Shown: positions 1 to 10,938 of the stretch, one piece after another
Layout of the letters: each line of letters opens with the position of its first letter
How positions within the stretch are numbered: the first letter of the stretch is position 1
NCBI GenBank assembly: GCA_031255735.1
Contig: JAIRRY010000009.1
Coordinates: 1-35,124, forward strand
Reading direction: 5' to 3'
DNA from: Candidatus Nomurabacteria bacterium
GTDB taxonomy: Bacteria; Patescibacteriota; Saccharimonadia; Saccharimonadales; Saccharimonadaceae
DNA length: 35,124 bases
The notes under the pieces: model-generated
Seen by the model: the letters and a program-made list of their open reading frames with translations, nothing else
The model's database searches: none
Told to the model about the DNA's origin: nothing
Made by a program: the position numbers and the translations under genes

Positions 1-35
1 AGTATATTGCAGTATAGATTCATTTTCCTACCGGA

Positions 36-86
36 CTCTGTAGTTCGTTGTGATGACGAGTTTCGCCACCACAACGAACTACGGAG
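36..86. repeat. 17-bp hairpin, first of the left-end hairpin array
   Basis: Positions 36-52 pair with 70-86 (17 pairs, one of them G-T), around TAGTTCGTTGTG and its complement, with a 17-base loop. No T-run follows, so it does not look like a simple terminator. It is the first of a long run of hairpins that continues to about 970. Function unknown. Confidence 0.8.
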
Positions 87-100
87 ACGTCCGTTAGTTT

Positions 101-140
101 GGTTATTTGGTTAAACAAAAACCAATAACCTTTTGTTTGC
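101..140 (+). terminator. AT-rich hairpin followed by a T-rich tail
   Basis: GGTTATTTGGTT (from 101) pairs with AACCAATAACC (120-130) with one bulged base, and TTTTGTTT follows. This could terminate transcription entering from the left or act as a leader attenuator for the gene at 176. A GGGT-GAAA-ACCC mini-hairpin (152-163) sits directly before the Shine-Dalgarno sequence AGGAGG (164-169). A terminator is a guess from shape only. Confidence 0.4.
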
Positions 141-175
141 TGACGAGCGTAGGGTGAAAACCCAGGAGGAAAGAG

Positions 176-604
176 ATGATGGTCATGGTAAAAATCGCTA
201 TTATTATATGTATAATAATAGCGATTGTTATGGCAGCGTTGTATATCCTCTTCTCTGAGGACAGAGATGAGGATTCACCTTTCTATAGGTTGTATCTTCA
301 CAATGTGAGGATACTAGGTTCTCTCATAACCATATGGACAGTATCTCTGTTCACTATGGCCGGAACCATGATAGGGAAGGAGGTGATTTTTGATCTAAAT
401 GGCATCTTAGTACTGGTCGCCATCGTGGGTTGGTTCTTAGCGCTTGTATTCCTTGTCATTGCTAGATACAACGAATACAACGAAGATATGGCAGAAGCGA
501 AGTTTTATGTTGTAATCGCTTGTGCCCTGACATCAGGAATTGCATCATTAATAGCGGTAATTACGCTATTGGTGATATATGTGCAAACCCTACCTCGACT
601 ATAG
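176..604 (+). CDS. Small four-helix membrane protein, unknown function
   Basis: I do not recognise this 142-residue protein. Four hydrophobic segments are visible: about residues 5-27, 48-68, 73-97 and 110-138, separated by charged loops (for example EDRDEDSP). The start at 176 is supported by AGGAGG six bases upstream; the next ATG three bases on is equally possible. What is odd is the nucleotide sequence: the coding region is packed with inverted repeats, including a perfect 15-bp stem with a 4-base loop (193-226) just after the start, and stems at 245-274, 292-314, 330-359, 444-480, 490-526 and 540-586. The regular helix-loop pattern and good SD argue that it is translated; the folding suggests the RNA or single-stranded DNA has a role too. 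The last codons lie in the first copy of a 33-bp tandem repeat. Confidence 0.6.
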   Translation: MMVMVKIAIIICIIIAIVMAALYILFSEDRDEDSPFYRLYLHNVRILGSLITIWTVSLFTMAGTMIGKEVIFDLNGILVLVAIVGWFLALVFLVIARYNEYNEDMAEAKFYVVIACALTSGIASLIAVITLLVIYVQTLPRL

Positions 605-639
605 GCGATATATGTGCAAACCCTACCTCGACTATAGGC
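574..639. repeat. 33-bp exact tandem duplication at the end of the ORF
   Basis: The unit starting GATATATGTGCAAACCC occurs at 574-606 and again immediately at 607-639 without a mismatch. The stop codon of the 176-604 gene lies in the first unit, so the second copy is untranslated. Exactness suggests a recent event. Confidence 0.95.
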
Positions 640-857
640 GAGTAAAACCTATAGAGTTACGGGTCAGCCGACTAATTACGCTGACAGCCTGAGGTGGCTA
701 AAGCCTCACGTTCTAATAACTAGTTCAACGCCCTGACTAGAGCTAATAGCTAGTCAGGGCAACTAACGCCCCACGGTTAAACGTGGGGCGAACTATGGGG
801 AAAGCAAGGCTAAACCTTGTGATTCCATATTCTAAAACAATTATTTGTAAAATACCT
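605..857. other. Run of hairpins in non-coding DNA; possible structured RNA
   Basis: The 443-base gap between the small membrane protein and lemA is not empty. Perfect stems: CTATAGG 632-638 with 648-654; GTCAGC 663-668 with 680-685; TGAGG 690-694 with 704-708; an 11-bp stem at 730-760 (GCCCTGACTAG); a 9-bp stem at 767-790 (CGCCCCACG, loop GTTAAA); and a compound stem at 794-829 with CAAGG-CTAAA-CCTTG inside. Short linkers often contain AACTA. No ORF of note is present. It may be the 3' part of a large structured transcript that includes the gene at 176. Confidence 0.6.
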
Positions 858-907
858 CTATTTCTCAGTATCTAAGCCTACTATATGGGGAAATAGGGAT
901 TTTTTTG
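858..907 (+). terminator. Possible terminator ending the hairpin-rich region
   Basis: CTATTTC (858-864) pairs with GAAATAG (890-896) and a run of T follows at 901-906. The loop is large (25 bases), so this is a weak call. A further perfect 11-bp stem, TAGCTCGCTAT 939-949 with 959-969, lies just before the lemA promoter region and has no T-run. Confidence 0.35.
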
Positions 908-1047
908 ATTTAACTCTGATTATACTAAAAGTTTGGTTTAGCTCGCTATTATTGGAATATAGCGAGCTATTGGGTAAGCTGTCTTTTATGGTCGTTTTTA
1001 TGATACAATGAAAGCACTAATTATTTTAACGGAGGAACAAACACAAA

Positions 1048-1611
1048 ATGGTATGGATTATAGTTGTAGTAGTTGTGGTTGTAGTTCTGCTGGCTATTAT
1101 TGTCGGTATTTACAACTCACTTGTCCATCTGAATGTACGGGTTGACGAAGCCTGGAGCGACATCACGGTTCAGCTGAAATATCGTGCCGACCTTATCCCC
1201 AACGTGGTGGAAACGGTTAAGGCTTATGCTAAACACGAGAAAGAAGCTTTCGAGAACGTTACTAAGGCGCGGGCAGGCCTACTTAACCCTGGTGCAAATG
1301 TGCAGGCAGCGGCTCAGGCTGAAAATGCCATGACGAAAGCTTTAAGCGGGCTATTCGCCATTGCCGAAAATTATCCAGATCTCAAAGCTAACCAGAACTT
1401 TGCTGAATTGCAGCGTCAGCTACAAGAGGTTGAGGACAAAATTCAGGCCGCTCGCCGTTTTTACAACGGTGGCGTGAAAGACCTGAACACTAAGGTTAAA
1501 ACATTCCCAAGCAATATTTTTGCTAATATATTGGGCTTTAAGGAGAGAGACTTCTTTGAGGTTGAAGACCGTGCTGCTATTGAAGAAGCGCCAGAAGTCA
1601 AATTTGAATAA
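1048..1611 (+). CDS. lemA: LemA family membrane-anchored protein
   Basis: This 187-residue protein has one N-terminal membrane helix (residues 3-22, mostly Val/Ile) followed by the helical LemA domain: a [21 protein letters not shown] core, then long amphipathic helices and the family-typical [13 protein letters not shown] segment near the C-terminus. LemA proteins are anchored in the membrane with the helical domain outside the cytoplasm; their biochemical role is not settled. Start supported by GGAGGAA nine bases upstream; a TACAAT -10 box lies at 1004-1009. It overlaps htpX by one base (TAATG), the classic LemA-HtpX pairing, so the two probably work together in envelope protein quality control (inference). 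Confidence 0.93.
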   Translation: MVWIIVVVVVVVVLLAIIVGIYNSLVHLNVRVDEAWSDITVQLKYRADLIPNVVETVKAYAKHEKEAFENVTKARAGLLNPGANVQAAAQAENAMTKALSGLFAIAENYPDLKANQNFAELQRQLQEVEDKIQAARRFYNGGVKDLNTKVKTFPSNIFANILGFKERDFFEVEDRAAIEEAPEVKFE

Positions 1612-2482
1612 TGTATTCGGCGGTTTCTGCTAACAAACGCAACACCATCATCTTGATGATGGTGTTTGTTGCGCTAATTGGCGCGATCGGTTGGATATTC
1701 TCATATCTTTATAGCGACATATCAATAGCTTGGTGGACGCTTGGAGTAGCAACATTTTACGCGCTGATTCAATACTTTATGGCTGGCAAGATTGCTGTTG
1801 CTATGACAGACGCTCAGAAGATTGAAAAGCGAAATTGCCCGCGTTTGTGGCATGCGGTAGAAACAATCTCAATCTCGACAGGCTTGCCGATGCCAGAAGT
1901 TTATATCATTGAAGACCCTGCGCCTAACGCCTTTGCTACTGGGCGCGATCCAAAACACGCTATAGTGGCAGCTACCACTGGGCTGGTTGACATGATGGAC
2001 GATAACGAGCTGATGGCAGTGATGGCGCATGAAATGAGCCATATCCAGAATTACGATATTAGGGTGAGTATGATAGTTTTTGGCTTAGTTAGCGCGATAG
2101 GTTTAATTGCTGATATTGGTGTGCGTATTTTGTGGCACGGCGACAGGGATAGTGGAAAAAACCCGATAGCGCTAGTTGTGGGTATTGTGGTATTGATTTT
2201 AGCGCCTCTTATTGCTATGTTTGTACGTTTGGCAGTTAGCCGGCAGCGCGAATACCTGGCGGATAGTTCGGCGGTGTTGATTACGCGCTATCCAGCAGGC
2301 ATGGCGAATGCACTTCGTAAACTTGAAGGAAGCACCCGGCCGATGCGCAAACATAGTACGGCTATGGAGGCGCTGTATATCAATAACCCCAACAAGAAGA
2401 GCTTTATGGGTAATCTATTAAGTACTCACCCACCAATTGAAGACAGAATAAAGAGAATCGAGCAAAATCAGGCAAGGTTTTA

Positions 2483-2483
<1 letters not shown>
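1611..2483 (+). CDS. htpX: HtpX-like membrane zinc metalloprotease (M48)
   Basis: A 290-residue M48 peptidase. The zinc and catalytic motif is VMAHEMSHIQNYD (HExxH) near residue 140-150, with the distal glutamate probably in the REYLADSSAVL segment after the second membrane pair. Two helices precede the catalytic part (about residues 13-32 and 38-57) and two follow it (about 155-175, 190-210). HtpX cleaves damaged or unassembled membrane proteins on the cytoplasmic side. Start codon overlaps the lemA stop (TAATG), and its stop overlaps the next start in the same way, implying translational coupling. Length and motif order are normal for the family. Confidence 0.95.
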
Positions 2484-6556
<4,073 letters not shown>

Positions 6557-6578
6557 CAGATATACAAGTTAGAACATT

Positions 6579-6628
6579 GCACAAAATGTGCTAAAACTAT
6601 TGACTTATTAACACACTTGTGCTATACT
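6579..6628 (+). promoter_or_regulatory. Strong promoter with adjacent palindrome, drives the 41-codon gene
   Basis: TTGACT (6600-6605), a 17-base spacer and TATACT (6623-6628) form one of the best promoters in the window. GCACA-AAA-TGTGC (6579-6591) lies eight bases upstream of the -35 box, and TTGTGC recurs inside the spacer, so a repressor or activator site is plausible. Confidence 0.8.
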
Positions 6629-6697
6629 TGTGGAGAGTTTGAATAAGAAATAAAAAATATTAAAACAAACACGAACTCACGGAGGAACAATAAATAT

Positions 6698-6823
6698 ATG
6701 TTAAAGACATTAGGCGAAGTGTTGAACAACTTCATAAGTAGTAATATAACCACAACAAAAGTGCAGAAATTATCATTTTTAGAGGCAAGGCTTGAGGAGC
6801 TAAAAGATATAGACTTGTCTTAA
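6698..6823 (+). CDS. Small protein of 41 residues, unknown
   Basis: Below the size cut of the ORF track but well supported: strong promoter at 6600-6628, GGAGGAA (6681-6687) 10 bases before ATG, and an even codon series to TAA. The product begins [16 protein letters not shown] and ends [13 protein letters not shown]; it is probably a short amphipathic helical protein with no membrane segment or cysteines. Its stop codon shares the bases TTAA with the stop of enolase on the other strand, so the two genes end tail to tail with a four-base overlap and no room for a terminator between them. I do not recognise the family. Confidence 0.6.
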   Translation: MLKTLGEVLNNFISSNITTTKVQKLSFLEARLEELKDIDLS

Positions 6824-8103
6824 ACCTTGAATGGGCGAGAGAATTCAACTTTAGGTTCGGCGCTTGAAATGCGCATCAGTTCATTGTACTTGGCGACGCG
6901 TTCTGAGCGGCTAAGGCTTCCAGTTTTGATTTGGCCAGCAGCTAAACCAACTGCTAAGTGCGCGATTGTAACATCTTCAGTTTCGCCTGAGCGGTGGCTA
7001 ATGATGGTGGTAAGGCCGTTATCCTTAGCCGTCTTGACCGCCGCGATGGTTTCGCTTAGTGTGCCAATCTGATTGGGCTTAATCAGCACCGAGTTGGCAG
7101 CCTTTTCGTCGACTGCTTTTTGGATAAGCCTTACGTTGGTAACCATAAGGTCGTCGCCCACTAACTGCACTTTGTCGCCTAATTCTTCGTAGAGTTTGCG
7201 CCAACCTGCCCAGTCGCCCTCGGCCAAGCCGTCTTCAATGGAAACTATAGGATATTTTTTCACTAGAGTTTTATACCAATCAACCATGGCGGCGCTGGTT
7301 AAGGTTTTGCCGTCGGCCTTCAGGTGATAACGGCCAGCTTTGTAGAATTCGCTAGCGGCGGCATCTATGGCTAGGCAAATATCTTTACCGAACACGTAAC
7401 CAGCGGCTTCAACAGCTTGCTTTATGAGTTTTAGCGGCCCTTCGTTGCCACCTTTAACATGTGGTGCGTAGCCACCTTCGTCGCCTACGGTGGTTGGGTA
7501 ACCCTTATTTTTGAGAACAGTGCCAAGCTCGTGAAAAACTTCAGCACCCATGCGCACGGCGTCGTTAATCGACTTAGCACTGGTGGGCACTATCATGTAT
7601 TCTTGAATGTCGGTTGCCCAGCCAGCGTGTGCGCCGCCATTTTCGACGTTCATCATCGGCATGGGGATGCTAATTGGTGAAGTTTTAGTGAGGCGGGCAA
7701 TATATTTATAGAACGGTAGGTGATTGGCGCTAGCCGCGGCCTTAGCTGAGGCCAGGCTCACCGCTAAGATGGCGTTAGCCCCTAATTTAGACTTATTGTC
7801 AGTGCCGTCTAGGTTGAGGAGAGTAGAGTCGATAGCGGCTTGGTCGTTAGCTTCTTTACCTTTTAGAGCTTTATAAATCTTATCGTTGATGTGCGCTATG
7901 ACCTTAGTAACACCTTTGCCGCCGTAAGCTTTGAGGCCGTCGCGCAGTTCTAGCGCTTCGCCGTTACCAGTGCTTGCGCCACTTGGCACAGCAGCGCGGC
8001 CTACCGAACCGTTTTCAAGTGCCACGTCGCACTCTACTGTTGGGTTGCCCCTACTATCTAAAATTTGCCTTGCTACGATATTCTTAATACTAAACCCACT
8101 CAT
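6820..8103 (-). CDS. eno: Enolase
   Basis: Converts 2-phosphoglycerate to phosphoenolpyruvate in the cytoplasm. The 427-residue length is normal. Visible signatures: [17 protein letters not shown] at the N-terminus, the SGASTG loop, EDGLAEGDW and VGDDLMVTN metal-binding strands, and the family signature [14 protein letters not shown] followed by SHRSGETED. No SD sequence precedes the start; instead a TATAAT box (minus strand, 8114-8119) ends 10 bases before ATG, so the mRNA should be leaderless or nearly so. The start codon is otherwise fixed by conservation of the N-terminus. Upstream lies the terminator of the RNA-binding protein gene, so eno is its own transcription unit. Confidence 0.98.
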   Translation of the reverse strand: MSGFSIKNIVARQILDSRGNPTVECDVALENGSVGRAAVPSGASTGNGEALELRDGLKAYGGKGVTKVIAHINDKIYKALKGKEANDQAAIDSTLLNLDGTDNKSKLGANAILAVSLASAKAAASANHLPFYKYIARLTKTSPISIPMPMMNVENGGAHAGWATDIQEYMIVPTSAKSINDAVRMGAEVFHELGTVLKNKGYPTTVGDEGGYAPHVKGGNEGPLKLIKQAVEAAGYVFGKDICLAIDAAASEFYKAGRYHLKADGKTLTSAAMVDWYKTLVKKYPIVSIEDGLAEGDWAGWRKLYEELGDKVQLVGDDLMVTNVRLIQKAVDEKAANSVLIKPNQIGTLSETIAAVKTAKDNGLTTIISHRSGETEDVTIAHLAVGLAAGQIKTGSLSRSERVAKYNELMRISSAEPKVEFSRPFKV

Positions 8104-8113
8104 AATGTTAATG

Positions 8114-8119
8114 ATTATA
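8114..8119 (-). promoter_or_regulatory. -10 box of eno, leaderless configuration
   Basis: Perfect TATAAT on the minus strand, 10 bases before the eno ATG. The expected start of transcription is about 8107, leaving a leader of roughly four bases. A weak TTATTT lies at the -35 distance. Confidence 0.65.
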
Positions 8120-8133
8120 GCACTGTGCCGCGC

Positions 8134-8164
8134 AAAAAATAAGACCCTGTGAGAGGGCCTTATT
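8134..8164 (-). terminator. Rho-independent terminator of the RRM protein gene
   Basis: On the minus strand AATAAGGCCCT pairs with AGGGTCTTATT around the loop CTCAC, followed by a run of six T. One pair is G-U on the minus strand but A-C on the plus strand, which supports minus-strand use. It lies between the RRM gene and eno. Confidence 0.85.
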
Positions 8165-8183
8165 TTAAATATGGTGTTGTAGC

Positions 8184-8513
8184 TTAGCGATACGAACGGC
8201 GGAAAGTGTTGCCGTTGCCACCGCGACCACCACCAAAGCTACGACCGCCACGGTTGCCGCCCTCGCCTTTTGGCTGGGCAAGGCTAACGGTGATTTCGCG
8301 GCCATCAAGCGACTTGCCGTTAAGCTCGTCAATAGCTTTTTGGTTGTTTTCGCTATCTTCGTATTCTACGAAGCCAAAGCCACGGCTACGGCCGCTATCG
8401 CGGTCGGTAATAACGCGGGCGCTTTTAACTTCGCCGACACTCTCGAAGAAAGCCTTCAAGGAATCATCGGTGGTGTCATACGAAAGACTACCTATAAACA
8501 GATTTTGTTGCAT
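8184..8513 (-). CDS. RRM-domain RNA-binding protein with glycine-rich tail
   Basis: 109 residues. One RRM fold: RNP2 is LFIGSL (residues 5-10) and RNP1 is RGFGFVEY (about 44-51), both with the aromatic residues that stack on RNA. The last 25 residues are Gly/Arg-rich ([12 protein letters not shown]). This is the layout of the small Rbp proteins of cyanobacteria and other bacteria, several of which are cold induced and act as RNA chaperones. Start supported by AGAGGTAA seven bases upstream. The leader contains a strong inverted repeat whose base touches the SD, so translation may depend on temperature or on autoregulation (inference). Confidence 0.9.
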   Translation of the reverse strand: MQQNLFIGSLSYDTTDDSLKAFFESVGEVKSARVITDRDSGRSRGFGFVEYEDSENNQKAIDELNGKSLDGREITVSLAQPKGEGGNRGGRSFGGGRGGNGNTFRRSYR

Positions 8514-8514
8514 A

Positions 8515-8566
8515 TTTACCTCTTATAAATATAACGTCAGATCGACCAATCACGTTTATTTATAAG
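8515..8566 (-). promoter_or_regulatory. Leader hairpin next to the SD of the RRM gene
   Basis: On the minus strand CTTATAAATAAACGT (8566-8552) is complementary, with one bulge, to the stretch 8537-8522, loop of 14 bases. The SD AGAGGTAA begins in the foot of this stem. A possible RNA thermometer or autoregulatory site; not demonstrable from sequence alone. Confidence 0.45.
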
Positions 8567-8647
8567 GCGCACAAACAAGTTGTTGCTTACTATCGAACGT
8601 AAACTTCTGAACATTCGTCATTATAACACGAAAAGTGGTTTTTAGGC

Positions 8648-8840
8648 TTGTAAAATAAAAACCTGACTGATATTATAACCATAAGCTGGTACGCTTCACG
8701 GGGTTCCGACACAGTTTTGTGTAGGACGCGTGTGGAGACAGAAACAAAAACAGCGGATTAAAACAAACCAATGTGCCCCAGGGTGGGCGCGTAACAGCAT
8801 GTGTGAGCAAGCGGAATCGAGGCCGCTTGTTTGCTTCTAT
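8648..8840 (+). ncRNA. Possible independent structured RNA, family unknown
   Basis: TTGTAA (8648-8653), 17 bases, TATTAT (8671-8676) form a promoter with no ORF behind it; transcription should start near 8683. The region then shows a compound hairpin at 8697-8732 (ACACA-GTTT-TGTGT at its tip), a GTGCCC/GGGCGC hairpin at 8773-8790 and CAAGCGG/CCGCTTG at 8808-8829 followed by a T-rich stretch. A second promoter at 8847-8875 serves the next gene, so this is more likely a separate RNA of about 155 bases than a 5' leader. I could not match it to RNase P, tmRNA, SRP RNA or a known riboswitch. Confidence 0.45.
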
Positions 8841-8846
8841 GGGCGA

Positions 8847-8875
8847 TTGCGCTTATGTTCTGTGAGTGATAAAAT
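8847..8875 (+). promoter_or_regulatory. Promoter of the DUF308/Mur ligase unit
   Basis: TTGCGC (8847-8852), 17-base spacer, TAAAAT (8870-8875). Start of transcription would be about 8882, giving a 23-base leader with an AGGAGA ribosome binding site. Confidence 0.5.
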
Positions 8876-8904
8876 GGCCTGAGATAGCTATATAGGAGAT
8901 AGAG

Positions 8905-9546
8905 ATGAGAAAACTTATCAAGAATTATATTGAAAGTTATTGGTGGTACTTTTTCTTGCAGTCGGTTATAGCCATTGCATTTGGCGTTTTCGCATTAACA
9001 ACGCCAATCCGTGTTCTAAGCACGATTGTGTTTGTGGCCGCTGGCGCTTTGGTGCTGATGGGGCTAGTTGGGGTTATTCGCATGATCCACGATTATACGC
9101 GTAGGCCGCATCGCCGTTGGGGTGATAGTTTGATAATCGCTTTAGTAGAATTGGCGGTTGGCGGTTATTTTCTGCTTAATATCGACGCTGGTTTTCAGGT
9201 GTCGGCTATCGTGTTTGGCACCATAGTTTTGGTGCGTGGCGCTTTCGACCTTATTGTGGCGTTATTTAATATTAAAGACCCAATCGATAAATTCTTCTGG
9301 ATTGTGGCTGGTATAGCAGGTGTGATTTTAGGGCTGGTTATACTAAACCATCCGGGTGAGGCTAGTATAACGATGATCTGGCTGTTTGGTCTTTATATTT
9401 TGGTGTTTGGCGTGTCGAACCTGTTCTACTCTGTGCATATTCGTTCAAAACTAGCGACTATTCCTGCGCCTAAGGTGACGGTGACGAAAAAGGCTTCAAC
9501 GAAAAAGTCTTCAGTAAAGAAGAAGGCTACCGTCAAAAATAAATAA
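8905..9546 (+). CDS. DUF308 (HdeD-like) membrane protein
   Basis: 213 residues with six hydrophobic helices in pairs, roughly residues 13-33, 40-62, 75-92, 95-118, 128-148 and 152-174. The repeated pattern (WWxxxLxGVxxIxxGxxxL-type, here VIAIAFGVFALTTP and IVAGIAGVILGLVILNHP) is that of the HdeD/DUF308 family, associated with acid or envelope stress; the molecular function is unknown. The C-terminus is a cytoplasmic lysine-rich tail (KKASTKKSSVKKKATVKNK). AGGAGA precedes the start. The stop overlaps the start of the Mur ligase gene by one base, so they are co-translated. Confidence 0.8.
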   Translation: MRKLIKNYIESYWWYFFLQSVIAIAFGVFALTTPIRVLSTIVFVAAGALVLMGLVGVIRMIHDYTRRPHRRWGDSLIIALVELAVGGYFLLNIDAGFQVSAIVFGTIVLVRGAFDLIVALFNIKDPIDKFFWIVAGIAGVILGLVILNHPGEASITMIWLFGLYILVFGVSNLFYSVHIRSKLATIPAPKVTVTKKASTKKSSVKKKATVKNK

Positions 9547-10844
9547 TGTTTAAAAAATATATTCAAAATAAACTAGAAAAGTACGTTCGGCGCTATTTTG
9601 AAGTTCATCCAGAAATCAAGCTAGTTGTTGTGGCGGGTTCGGTGGGGAAAACTAGCACTAAGGCGGCCATAGCAGAGGTGTTAGCGCAACAATACCGTGT
9701 GCGCATGAATTTAAGTAATCTCAATACCGAAATTGGTGCGCCGATGGCGATTTTAGGCATAGATATGCCCGAAAACATTCGTAGTTTTTGGGCTTGGAGG
9801 CGAGTTTTTAAGGTTGCCAGAAGGCGCATCAAAGCACCAACCGACGTTGACGTGATTGTACAAGAACTAGGAGCCGATAAGCCTGGAGATATCGCAGCTT
9901 TTGCGCAATATCTGCGCCCGTATCTCGCAGTTGTTACGGCTGTTACGCCTGAGCACATGGCGAATTTTGGCACCATAGAGGCCGTAGCGCAAGAAGAAAT
10001 TACAGTAGCGAACATTGCTAGAACAGCTGTAGTAAGTCGAGACGATGTAGACGGCGAACATTTTGCGAACTATCTAACTAATCCAAACATCTTCACTTAC
10101 GGTAGTACTGATGCGGCAGAGTATAGCTTTGTGATTGATGATTTTGATATCAAAACTGGTTACAAAGGTAGTTTCAAGACTCCAAACGGCGAGATACCAG
10201 CGGAGCTACATGTGCTAGGCGAGCATACTATTCGCCCAATTACGTCAGCAGTGGCGGTGGGCACCATTATGCAAGTTAAGCCCAGTAAAATTGAGGTAGG
10301 CGTTAAGCAAATTCGCCCGGTGCCTGGCCGTATGGATGTTTTGAAGGGTTTAAATGATACGACAATAATTGATGATAGCTATAATTCTAGCCCAGCCGCC
10401 GTAGCAGCGGCGCTACATACACTTTATACCGTGCTATCACCTGCGCGAATTGTAGTTTTTGGTGATATGAATGAGCTCGGGCAATCTTCCGCGGTAGAGC
10501 ATCAGGCTGTTGGTAAAATGTGCGATCCAAACCTATTGTCGTGGGTGGTAACAGTTGGGCGAGAAAGCGCCAACTATCTTGCTCCTGTAGCTAGGCAAAA
10601 CGGTTGCCAGGTGAAAAGTTTTACTAACGCCCTGCAGGCTGGAGCTTTCGTGCATAAAGTGTTAGAGCCTGGCGCAGTAGTGTTATTTAAAGGCTCGCAG
10701 AGCGGCATATTTTTAGAAGAGGCTATAAAGATTATTCTCCACAGCACTGAGGAAGAGCGCGACTTAGTGCGCCAAACGCCACAGTGGTTACAAATTAAGA
10801 AAGATTTCTTTGAAAGTTTTGAACCCGAAGCTCCTGAAGATTAG
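9546..10844 (+). CDS. MurF-like Mur ligase lacking the N-terminal domain
   Basis: 432 residues of the Mur ligase family (ATP-dependent amide bond formation in peptidoglycan precursor synthesis). The ATP loop GSVGKTSTK appears at residue about 32, followed by NLNTEIGAP and ELGADKPGDI, then VTPEHMANFGTIEA and, in the C-terminal domain, DDSYNSSPAAVAAAL and VFGDMNELG. These are MurF-type motifs. In true MurF the ATP loop lies near residue 110 because a UDP-substrate-binding domain precedes it; here only about 30 basic residues come first. It may ligate a non-UDP substrate or have delegated recognition to a partner. Co-translated with the DUF308 protein, which could be membrane partner (inference). 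Confidence 0.82.
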   Translation: MFKKYIQNKLEKYVRRYFEVHPEIKLVVVAGSVGKTSTKAAIAEVLAQQYRVRMNLSNLNTEIGAPMAILGIDMPENIRSFWAWRRVFKVARRRIKAPTDVDVIVQELGADKPGDIAAFAQYLRPYLAVVTAVTPEHMANFGTIEAVAQEEITVANIARTAVVSRDDVDGEHFANYLTNPNIFTYGSTDAAEYSFVIDDFDIKTGYKGSFKTPNGEIPAELHVLGEHTIRPITSAVAVGTIMQVKPSKIEVGVKQIRPVPGRMDVLKGLNDTTIIDDSYNSSPAAVAAALHTLYTVLSPARIVVFGDMNELGQSSAVEHQAVGKMCDPNLLSWVVTVGRESANYLAPVARQNGCQVKSFTNALQAGAFVHKVLEPGAVVLFKGSQSGIFLEEAIKIILHSTEEERDLVRQTPQWLQIKKDFFESFEPEAPED

Positions 10845-10874
10845 CTGAGCGAAATGTTTTACTAAAACGGTTTA

Positions 10875-10919
10875 TTGAATTACTATCCGGAATCGCCTAT
10901 ACTTAGTTTAAGTAAACTA
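10875..10919 (+). promoter_or_regulatory. Promoter with palindrome at the transcription start
   Basis: TTGAAT (10875-10880), 17 bases, TATACT (10898-10903). A perfect inverted repeat, TAGTTTA-AG-TAAACTA (10904-10919), covers the expected transcription start near 10910 and may be an operator. Confidence 0.7.
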
Positions 10920-10938
10920 TTAACCTGGGTAAAATAAT

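Noticed and set aside
600-830. CRISPR array or integron attachment sites
   Set aside because: The hairpins are all different in sequence and only one 33-bp unit is duplicated; there are no spacers and no cas or integrase gene.
6827-8152. Plus-strand ORFs over enolase
   Set aside because: Shadows of a gene with complete, conserved motifs on the other strand; no SD or promoter.
8206-8565. 119-codon plus-strand ORF opposite the RRM gene
   Set aside because: Pro/Arg/Ser-rich translation is the mirror of the glycine-rich tail and RRM on the minus strand.
8683-8840. Riboswitch, RNase P, tmRNA or SRP RNA before the DUF308 gene
   Set aside because: Compared by eye: the key conserved strings (GAGGAAAGUC, GGUUCGA near the end, GGAAGCAG) are absent, so only an unknown RNA is reported.
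10845-10875. GTTTT-ACT-AAAAC as a terminator after the Mur ligase gene
   Set aside because: Only five A-T pairs and no T-run; too weak.
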